A DNA stretch of 64,000 bases from Siphonodentalium dalli (taxonomy: Eukaryota > Mollusca > Scaphopoda > Gadilida > Siphonodentaliidae). Below, piece by piece: positions 61,601 to 64,000 of this stretch. Every line of letters begins with the position of its first letter. The first letter of the stretch is position 1. Made by a program: the position numbers and the translations under genes. Location: assembly GCA_032622095.1 (NCBI GenBank), contig CP136061.1, forward strand, positions 85,472,324-85,536,323, written 5' to 3'. The notes under the pieces were generated by a model. That model worked only from the letters and a program-made list of their open reading frames with translations. It did no database searches and was not told where the DNA came from.

Positions 61601-62001
61601 AGACTAAAGGGTTATCTCACCTCATTATATTGGTACTGCTCAGACGTTCAGGCTAAAGGGTTATCTCACCTCATTATATTGGTACTGCTCAGACATTCAG
61701 GCTAAAGGGTTATCTCACCTCATTATATTGGTACTGCTCAGACATTCAGGCTAAAGGGTTATCTCACCTCATTATATTGGTACTGCTCAGACGTTCAGGC
61801 TAAAGGGTTATCTCACCTCATTATATTGGTACTGCTCAGACATTCAGGCTAAAGGGTTATCTCACCTCATTATATTGGTACTGCTCAGACGTTCAGACTA
61901 AAGGGTTATCTCACCTCATTATATTGGTACTGCTCAGATTCCCCAGAATGCTGATAATCATACGACTGAAAGCCGTGATTATAATCGAAGTTCAAAGCTT
62001 C
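33578..62001 (-). CDS. PNISR: PNISR homologue, gene span (8 exons visible, 5' end outside window)
   Basis: Eight minus-strand exons join in phase with GT-AG borders to give about 620 residues: 62,001-61,915; 56,878-56,761; 55,015-54,822; 53,692-53,564; 49,190-49,079; 46,345-46,292; 43,948-43,805; 34,602-33,578. Order and content match vertebrate PNISR (human 805 residues): LPLWIREGLEKMERQKQKK, RSKF-DSDDE, KMLTEVLLEVT, APAKQLAKSSALASL, an acidic SDSEDE block, then a Ser-rich, Lys/Arg-rich tail ending SRSRSR. PNISR is a nuclear-speckle SR-related protein that binds pinin. Roughly 180 N-terminal residues must lie beyond 64,000 or in unrecognised upstream exons. The introns total about 26 kb and are built mainly of MITEs; two exons open directly into minisatellites. 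Confidence 0.9.
34603..35113. other. Start of PNISR last intron, no feature seen
   Basis: AT-rich intronic DNA with a T12 tract near 34,960. Nothing else recognised. Confidence 0.4.
35114..35345. mobile_element. T2 MITE, right end lost
   Basis: TTAACCTTTTCATGATGGGA at the left, then gctggtgcagcatta, two partial hairpin modules and caaggtaaatattgttagg. It fades at gggtttttgcaaattttcag. Confidence 0.65.
35346..35954. other. Unassigned intronic stretch
   Basis: AT-rich; no exon with PNISR similarity and no repeat recognised. Confidence 0.4.
35955..36075. mobile_element. hAT-C MITE, half copy
   Basis: A single inverted pair (tgtctgacatttgcagact ... cattatgtaaatgtcagaca) of the family module. 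Confidence 0.65.
36247..36422. repeat. T2 end fragments in tandem
   Basis: Three closely spaced versions of ttaacccttccatgactgg plus ttacctccctt lie at about 36,247-36,330, then a remnant of the hairpin spacer. They look like repeated T2 termini without bodies. Confidence 0.5.
36423..36676. mobile_element. hAT-C MITE, intact, with 8-bp duplication
   Basis: CAAGCCTTGAAATAGGGTGT at the left and its complement at the right. Perfect duplication ATGATGCC at 36,415-36,422 and 36,677-36,684. The whole element is a palindrome whose arms are themselves palindromic. Confidence 0.9.
36685..37384. other. Unassigned intronic stretch
   Basis: No gene or family repeat recognised; one short direct repeat (agactaatataaaacaaaca twice near 36,810-36,850). 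Confidence 0.4.
37385..38805 (-). mobile_element. tRNA-derived SINE, copy 3, split by a hAT element
   Basis: The bases before 37,418 (gaaatggccatgtatcgatcg) and after 38,699 (caagcttgaaaatcag ... ggtgttcgaacccatg) are the body and B-box region of the SINE at 12,945. Its A-box end is interrupted by the T1 insertion at 38,806. Confidence 0.65.
37419..38691. mobile_element. Non-autonomous hAT element, 1.27 kb
   Basis: The ends are TAGGGACCTGCGAATATTCG and ATTCGCAGATCCCTA, with the perfect 8-bp duplication ATCGAGAT (37,411-37,418 and 38,692-38,699). Sub-terminal attcgattcgatgtcgatat motifs repeat at both ends. No transposase frame. Confidence 0.9.
38806..41135 (+). mobile_element. T1 MITE carrying a nested insertion
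   Basis: Left TTAACCCTTTACCCAACA and right TGTTGGGTAAAGGGTTAA. Without the insert at 38,919-40,805 the remaining ~440 bases match the copy at 56,051-56,507, including both hairpin modules. Confidence 0.9.
38919..40805 (+). mobile_element. Hairpin-ended element with ~160-bp internal repeats, copy 2
   Basis: Starts tgaaagtgtcaatgacact and ends acttacaaaagtaagttg then agct, the reverse order of the copy at 14,855. About ten ~160-bp internal units alternate two subtypes (ending at ggatttagtcatgcaaag or ggattgaattttgaaatcc), plus a cacacg-rich stretch near the right end. Insertion into an A run of T1 gives a 2-bp AA duplication, consistent with copy 1. Confidence 0.87.
41384..41816. mobile_element. 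Foldback element with ~95-bp inverted ends
   Basis: gggtataaaataataaatat ... gtccggaaaggcttctatc at the left is reverse-complemented at 41,720-41,816 (gataaaagcatttccggac ... aatatattataccc) at about 80% identity. Non-coding. Confidence 0.65.
41817..42365. other. Unassigned intronic stretch
   Basis: No exon-like or repeat features recognised. Confidence 0.4.
42366..42420 (-). pseudogene. Relic of the donor side of PNISR exon 7
   Basis: On the minus strand GCTGAGAGCAGTGATTCAGA (42,395-42,414 region) repeats the end of exon 7 (AESSDSEG), and similarity continues into the intron (tcggatacaaa-tcca) exactly as at 43,768-43,825. The donor itself is altered (AAG followed by gatcg). It looks like a decayed local duplication of an exon edge. 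Confidence 0.55.
42759..42980. mobile_element. T3 MITE, near-perfect 100-bp-arm palindrome
   Basis: TTAACCCTTTCAGTGCCAAG at the left and its complement at the right, TTAA on both sides. The arms (ccgatttttgtatcaaccca ... gtgatacattgatgg and complement) match almost perfectly around a loop of about 20 bases containing agagctctaagagctc. Confidence 0.88.
43259..43402. mobile_element. T3 MITE, shorter palindrome
   Basis: The same ends and arms as the previous copy, with about 65-bp arms and a minimal loop; TTAA flanks both sides. Confidence 0.85.
43420..43712. repeat. 75-bp tandem array, four copies
   Basis: The motif ggagacat occurs at 43,438, 43,506, 43,581 and 43,656 (spacings 68, 75, 75). 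Each unit includes ttatgcttcccaggagacat, tactgtgggcataa and gttacgggtaaatgtttaac. It lies about 90 bases downstream of the PNISR exon 7 donor. Confidence 0.85.
43805..43948 (-). CDS. PNISR: PNISR exon 7 of those visible, acidic block
   Basis: The acceptor is gttttttag and the donor is CAGAAG/gtttgt, non-consensus at +3/+4. It encodes GGHGSDSEDEHPDDEDDSDI then LQERLKKYRSLNEHRIF and SDAESSDSEG, like the GSGDSEDE...RIRQKQEAF region of vertebrates. A relic of its donor side is at 42,366-42,420. Confidence 0.85.
44147..44367. mobile_element. T2 MITE
   Basis: Two hairpin modules, aaggtcaaggtagattttgt in between, and the right end agctccagtcatgaaagggt. The left TTAA end is degraded. Confidence 0.65.
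44596..44690. mobile_element. hAT-C MITE, half copy
   Basis: One inverted pair (tgaatttagcgatgctatcc ... gctagcatcactaaattcac) of the family module. Confidence 0.6.
44691..45071. other. Unassigned intronic stretch
   Basis: A 75-codon plus-strand frame (44,843-45,070) has no recognisable features. Confidence 0.4.
45072..45222. mobile_element. TA-flanked mariner-like MITE, 150 bp
   Basis: TACAGTAATGCC at the left and GGCATTACTGTA at the right, with inverted similarity of about 40 bases (attgaccacttgaccacag and complement). TA target and CAGT ends fit Tc1/mariner MITEs. Confidence 0.85.
45552..45802. mobile_element. hAT-C MITE, intact
   Basis: CAAGCCTTGAAATAGTGTCT at the left and complement at the right. 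It is inserted in a hairpin remnant so that cacatatata occurs on both sides, which prevents exact definition of the duplication. Confidence 0.82.
45803..46291. other. Unassigned intronic stretch
   Basis: Begins with a T2 remnant (aagagaatacattgcctaac), then nothing recognised up to PNISR exon 6. Confidence 0.4.
46292..46345 (-). CDS. PNISR: PNISR exon 6 of those visible, APAKQLA block
   Basis: Only 54 bases. The acceptor is ttaatcaag, with a weak pyrimidine tract, and the donor is TTCG/gtaagt. It encodes APAKQLAKSSALASLSAFG across the junctions, nearly identical to vertebrate APAKQLAQSSALASL, which makes this small exon secure. Confidence 0.9.
46641..46890. mobile_element. T2 MITE, complete
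   Basis: TTAATCCTTCCATGACTGG at the left and CCAGTCATGAAAGGGTTAA at the right, with two hairpin modules; this copy shows both ends of the family. Confidence 0.85.
47205..47640. mobile_element. hAT-C MITE, long form
   Basis: Four modules in the same order as 25,484-25,889 and 51,144-51,536, with a ~170-bp unique centre (gggatatagaaacttcac). Confidence 0.7.
47641..48884. other. Unassigned intronic stretch
   Basis: No exon or family repeat recognised; a short tandem ggtatatgtg repeat lies near 48,670-48,720. The frame at 48,553-48,789 looks like chance. Confidence 0.4.
48885..49079 (-). repeat. 39-bp minisatellite abutting the PNISR exon 5 donor
   Basis: The motif gaatgttc recurs at 48,901, 48,940, 48,979 and 49,018 (period 39), and a degenerate fifth unit at about 49,057 runs into the donor (gtagcataagttatc resembles the unit's gaagcataagctatg). 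On the minus strand the unit encodes GSISYEHSVLPYP in frame with exon 5. Confidence 0.85.
49079..49190 (-). CDS. PNISR: PNISR exon 5 of those visible, KMLTEVLLEVT block
   Basis: The acceptor is catttacag and the donor is GCGAAAG/gtagca; 112 bases, phase 0 in and 1 out. It encodes MIKVRKMLTEVLLEVTNREV then EEIAKEVYSRAKIKAAK, matching vertebrate KMLLTEILLDVTDEEI. The frame stays open through the donor for about 90 more codons made of 13-residue repeats, because the following minisatellite has a 39-bp unit. Confidence 0.9.
49313..49701. mobile_element. T4 MITE, copy 1
   Basis: TGTGACCCGCCATATCAAAT at the left and its complement ending GGTCACA at the right, flanked by TA. The interior contains a T1-type hairpin module and aaaattgttaa spacer. 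Confidence 0.8.
49735..50105 (-). repeat. Old dispersed repeat or conserved non-coding segment, copy 2
   Basis: Reverse complement of 26,815-27,190 (gtgatgtgaaacactccggt, ttcatcgccgat, cccccagttggcatagcacc, cgcacccaaacaag). This copy lies in a PNISR intron. Confidence 0.6.
50353..50538. mobile_element. hAT-C MITE, with 8-bp duplication
   Basis: CAAGCCTTGAAATAGGGTGT ends and the perfect duplication GTGTGCAC at 50,345-50,352 and 50,539-50,546. Part of the left arm is deleted (gaatttgcctcagcagaatg). Confidence 0.9.
50608..51015. mobile_element. T4 MITE, copy 2
   Basis: The same ends as 49,313-49,701, flanked by TA, but the interior is inverted relative to copy 1 and retains two hairpin modules, one with its central part deleted (50,915-50,960). 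Confidence 0.8.
51144..51536. mobile_element. hAT-C MITE, long form, with 8-bp duplication
   Basis: caagcctggaaatagtgtgc at the left and catttcatggcttg at the right, flanked by GATAAGTA and GATAAGCA (7 of 8 identical). Confidence 0.8.
51537..52102. other. Unassigned intronic stretch
   Basis: Contains ttttaacaaaggattttac twice (51,567 and 51,611 regions); no exon recognised. Confidence 0.4.
52103..53372 (+). mobile_element. Dispersed element with ~170-bp internal repeats (ggccataactccgt family), copy 2
   Basis: The left boundary is cgagaggccgatcaccatcg then gatgtttaacccatccc; the right end is catggaatgggtaaacat. Three to four ~170-bp units and a (gacg)n tract precede acgacgagtggtcaa. Shorter than copy 1, with a largely different central part. 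Confidence 0.65.
53564..53692 (-). CDS. PNISR: PNISR exon 4 of those visible
   Basis: The acceptor is gtattgtag and the donor is GAACTG/gttaga; 43 codons, phase 0. It encodes DSDDEKSPSKPRSKSPSPPP then a Glu-rich end, continuing the RSKF-DSDEE junction of vertebrate PNISR. Confidence 0.88.
53693..54821. other. PNISR intron, no family repeat recognised
   Basis: AT-rich; a tcgattcg-rich patch at 53,850-53,935 resembles hAT sub-terminal sequence but no paired ends were seen. Confidence 0.4.
54822..55015 (-). CDS. PNISR: PNISR exon 3 of those visible, WIREGLEKMER block
   Basis: The acceptor is aactttag and the donor is AAATTC/gtaagt. It encodes the most diagnostic segment of the family, KRKNLPLWIREGLEKMERQK, followed by a Glu/Arg-rich helix and RSKF at the end. 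Partial copies of its acceptor-side edge occur at 55,627-55,677 and 55,282-55,311. Confidence 0.92.
55111..55620. mobile_element. hAT-C MITE, long form
   Basis: caggcttgagtttagtgtgc at the left through tgacacactacttg at the right, with four modules and a copied exon-edge fragment (55,282-55,311) inside. Confidence 0.65.
55627..55677 (-). pseudogene. Copy of the acceptor edge of PNISR exon 3
   Basis: gtccttccctgatccacagc followed by agtaagttctttcttttagc repeats 54,971-55,010 with one or two changes, and the acceptor (cttaag before ATGCTGC) is retained. No donor follows in a matching position, so it is a fragment. A shorter, more decayed version is at 55,282-55,311. Confidence 0.75.
55690..56043. 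mobile_element. hAT-C MITE, diverged
   Basis: Modules near 55,693, 55,735, 55,970 and 56,010 in the order of the long form; the right side is partly deleted. Confidence 0.6.
56051..56507 (+). mobile_element. T1 TTAA-type MITE, reference copy
   Basis: Complete: TTAACCCTTTACCCAACA at 56,051, hairpin module one at 56,085-56,150, AT-rich spacer, hairpin module two at 56,285-56,350, unique right part with cagaccgaagatattttagg, and TGTTGGGTAAAGGGTTAA ending 56,507. It lies in the PNISR intron between visible exons 2 and 3. Confidence 0.92.
56761..56878 (-). CDS. PNISR: PNISR exon 2 of those visible
   Basis: The acceptor is ttgttgtag and the donor is TTAG/gtcagt; 118 bases, phase 0 in and phase 1 out. 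It encodes HGNEPEHYDEEYWDE then RRRRGRNRSPEATEESSL. The vertebrate counterpart is the QNRRERPSS region. Weakly conserved in sequence, assigned by position, phase and splice sites. Confidence 0.8.
57401..57563. repeat. Foldback sequence, ~70-bp arms
   Basis: taaatagaatatgtaattcg ... aattttcagttttctc is reverse-complemented on the far side of ctcgccagaggctcgag. A relative of the outer arm occurs alone at about 57,160-57,200. Confidence 0.75.
57598..57705. mobile_element. hAT-C MITE, half copy
   Basis: One inverted pair (gatgaatttggtgatgatag ... gcatcactaaattcacctgc) ending gcacatatcaaacacac. Confidence 0.6.
57798..58894. mobile_element. hAT-D non-autonomous element, copy 2
   Basis: TAGAGATGGGCGGTATTG and GCCCATCTCTA ends with the perfect 8-bp duplication TAAATAAT (57,790-57,797 and 58,895-58,902). 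Related to the copy at 27,698-28,993 along most of its length. Confidence 0.9.
58922..59186. mobile_element. T2 MITE
   Basis: ttaccctttcatggtggaag at the left, two hairpin modules, and caagtcatggaagggttaa at the right. Confidence 0.78.
59636..61938 (-). repeat. 49-bp minisatellite, 47 copies, built from a PNISR exon/intron border
   Basis: The motif aaaggg recurs from 59,646 to 61,900, a span of exactly 46 x 49 bases, so no net indel has occurred. On the minus strand each unit reads TCTGAGCAGTACCAATATAA then TGAG/gtgagataaccctttag. That is the last ~24 bases of the PNISR exon at 61,915, its 5' splice site, and 25 bases of intron. Variation is concentrated at a few sites: gactaaa or ggctaaa, acgttc or acattc or atgttc, and gttatc or gttttc. 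There are no spacers. Confidence 0.95.
61915..62001 (-). CDS. PNISR: PNISR exon (first visible), 29 codons
   Basis: The acceptor is tttgcag before GAAGCTTTG and the donor is AATGAG/gtgaga. It encodes EALNFDYNHGFQSYDYQ... and ends EQYQYNE, corresponding to the FDYQHG region of vertebrate PNISR. Its last ~24 bases and donor are the seed of the adjoining 49-bp minisatellite. Reading through the donor meets a TAA within three codons (gtg aga taa). Confidence 0.82.
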
Positions 62002-62184
62002 CTGCAAAATCAATAAATACACATTATATTAATTAGATATCATAAGTGAGTTTGAGTACTCTCAAGTACCTAATAATAGTGTAAGCACGATTATTAATTT
62101 TGGAGAAAATTCCCAACGATCACCATTATTTGGCATTGAGACATAGAGTGAAATTGGCATACCCACCCAGACCTAAGTATATGG

Positions 62185-62540
62185 TGCCTGTCATTTACAG
62201 AATGAGGTCACCAGAGTGTGAATTTAGAGATTCTAGCTCCAAATTCACCCACTGGGGACCTCATTCTGGTTGGGCCTCATCTTCTCTGGAAAGTTTTTAT
62301 TATAATATAGAAACTTATTCACATAGATTCTATTTCTTTTTTAGTTTTGTTTCTCTATATCCCTAAATTGGCAGGCATATTGTATAATCGAGGTTGCCAA
62401 TGGGTGTACATCACAATATTCACCATTCGGGAACTTCATTCTGAATCTATGTCTCCCATAGCAGATGAGGTCCCCAGAGGATGAATTTGGTGATGCTAGC
62501 CTGGTGTGTGGGATAACGTAACTAAATTCACCCCCCCCCC
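62185..62540. mobile_element. hAT-C MITE, diverged
   Basis: The modules tgtcatttacagaatgaggt and its inversions lie at 62,190-62,260 and 62,460-62,530, with a C-run at 62,531-62,541. The right end is lost. Confidence 0.6.
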
Positions 62541-62559
62541 CATCTAGAGGTCACCCCGA

Positions 62560-62690
62560 GGATCCATTTGAAGTTCGGTGATAATCGGATGAGGGATGTG
62601 CTGTTGGGTGTGCTAAAGGGTTCAGTGATGCAAAGAGTAAAATCCAAGATGGCTGCTGATGGCCATGTTTTTCATCGAAAATCAGTCAAA
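62560..62690 (+). repeat. Single unit of the hairpin-ended element family
   Basis: gatgcaaagagtaaaatcca followed by agatggctgctgatggccat is one internal unit of the family at 38,919-40,805. No termini are present. Confidence 0.6.
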
Positions 62691-64000
62691 TTTGATATAT
62701 GGTATATTGATTTACTATTGAATAATAGTATTAATACTGTAGTATATTTTCATAAGGGTTCACGTTATTAAAGTCAGTTCTTTTAGTATCACGTTGGGGA
62801 ATGACGTGGTTTCGAGTTGATGAGTATCACACATTCAAAATGGCTTAAGAGTTCGAAAACGCGACCAGTAACGAGGAAAAGGGTAATAAACTAGGATATG
62901 ACATAAAACAAAAATTGAAGCAAATCCAAGATTGATGCCAAGGTCACGTGACCCCAATGATGACCCCTATGACCTTGAATGGGTTTCCATGGCAATTCGT
63001 GATAGGTCATTGCCTATATGTGAAGTTTCAACTAAATACATCAATAATTACCCGATAGTCATTGCATTGCCCATATATACATAACAAACCAGTGAACAAA
63101 CATGTATTTACATCCAGAATTCTTGCACTGGGGGTGTTATGTCCATGTGGCAGGGTGGCAGCAAGAGTTAATACTCCGCCCATTTTTTGTGACGGCGACA
63201 ACCAGAGCTGTTAAGTTTCACAGATTGTCAGTGAGACTCCCGGATTGCCAAAGTGAAAACATCTAAAATACGATTAACCACCCATTTCTTCCGCATGTGA
63301 TATCATGGCTAATTAGTAAAACCGTAAGATGGGTCCATTTTGTACTTTAGGTTTCACGCATGTCCGATTGTAATTTTACCTGTGTCATTTTCACTTATTT
63401 TAAACGGACATGGCTCATTCGAACCTCCAATTTTTTTCTACGTAATATGGAACAAATGATACGATATGGGTCGATAAATAAACGGTCTATTAATACACCG
63501 GCTTCATATACTCTGAAAACACTTGCCAAAGTCACAGCCATTTTTCAACTTTTCACCAAAGTCAGATAAACGCTCTTTATTGCTACTATTTAGGAATAGA
63601 ATAACACGGAACGCTATTTTCTGTTCCATATCGTGCAAATTGCTGGATTTTGATTGGGACCCAAACACCTTGTTCATAGTTGCATTTTTCATTACTTCAA
63701 TGCGTCATTTTGGGTTACAGAATGCTCGTAGAAAGGTAGATATTTATCGACCTATTTCGAAACTGGGAAAAATTCAAAAGTGAATAATATTATTCGTATT
63801 TTGGAGTGCAAACCACCATGTGGCATTAAACGAACTTTCTCCTTCTTAAAATTTGTTAATAAATGGTGGAATGTGTCCATTTCTTTTGGGGGTTAAACCG
63901 TAAGATGAGTCCATTTATAGTTTATTCCGAAATTGTACATTCGGTTTCGCGCAAGTCCAGCCGTATTCGGTGGAATTCTGAGTATTTTAACTCAGTTTAA
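62691..64000. other. Unassigned stretch at window end (PNISR upstream intron or flank)
   Basis: I found no PNISR N-terminal exon. A weak repeat links 63,640-63,800 with 43,070-43,230 (gattgggacc, gacctatttcgaaactggg, gcaaaccac), and taaaccgtaagatg occurs at 63,318 and 63,895. Nothing else recognised. Confidence 0.4.

Noticed and set aside
59636-61938. CRISPR-like array (many short repeats)
   Set aside because: The 49-bp units are directly adjacent with no variable spacers, and the unit derives from the neighbouring exon border.
62100-62366. Possible upstream PNISR exon or other gene
   Set aside because: The frame crosses a hAT-C MITE and shows no PNISR similarity; it is also on the opposite strand.

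Overview
This window is animal nuclear DNA, probably from a marine invertebrate and perhaps a mollusc. The reasons are spliced protein genes with GT-AG introns, long AT-rich non-coding stretches, many small inverted-repeat transposons, and dispersed repeats with wording I associate with mollusc genomes. The phylum is inference. Only two host genes are visible: an intronless LTV1 homologue (9,092-10,414, + strand; 40S ribosome assembly factor) and a PNISR homologue (eight exons between 62,001 and 33,578, - strand; SR-rich splicing-associated nuclear protein) whose first exons lie beyond the right edge.

Layout. 1-4.9 kb: a TTAA-flanked miniature transposon (here called T1) interrupted by a 4.5 kb transposon whose product carries a PIN/FEN-like acidic pattern and a Cys-rich CXC tail. 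5-9 kb: two further non-autonomous elements and the LTV1 upstream region. 9-20.2 kb: LTV1, then a 4.4 kb tandem duplication that copies the last third of LTV1 plus downstream DNA; the second copy carries an extra 1.35 kb insertion. 20-33.5 kb: inverted and direct duplications, a dead LINE reverse transcriptase, hAT-type and TTAA-type MITEs and two coding-length tandem arrays. 33.5-62 kb: PNISR, with introns filled by MITEs. 62-64 kb: no recognised gene.

The transposon families seen repeatedly are: T1 (TTAA site, ends TTAACCCTTTACCCAACA); T2 (TTAA site, ends TTAACCCTTTCATGA or CCATGACTGG); T3 (TTAA site, ends TTAACCCTTTCAGTGCCA); T4 (ends TGTGACCCGCC); hAT-C (ends CAAGCCTTG, 8-bp target duplications); hAT-D (ends TAGAGATGGGC, 8-bp duplications); and a family with hairpin ends (AGCTCAACTTAC) and ~160-bp internal repeats. 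T1, T2, T4 and part of T3 share one internal hairpin module (CCAATGCATTCTCTTATATA and its complement).

The most striking feature is a 47-copy, indel-free 49-bp minisatellite (59.6-61.9 kb) whose unit is the last ~24 bases of a PNISR exon plus its 5' splice site and the start of the intron. The intron therefore begins with about 46 copies of its own exon/donor boundary. A second PNISR exon (49,079-49,190) also runs directly into a minisatellite (39 bp, in frame), and a third has a 75-bp array about 90 bp past its donor.
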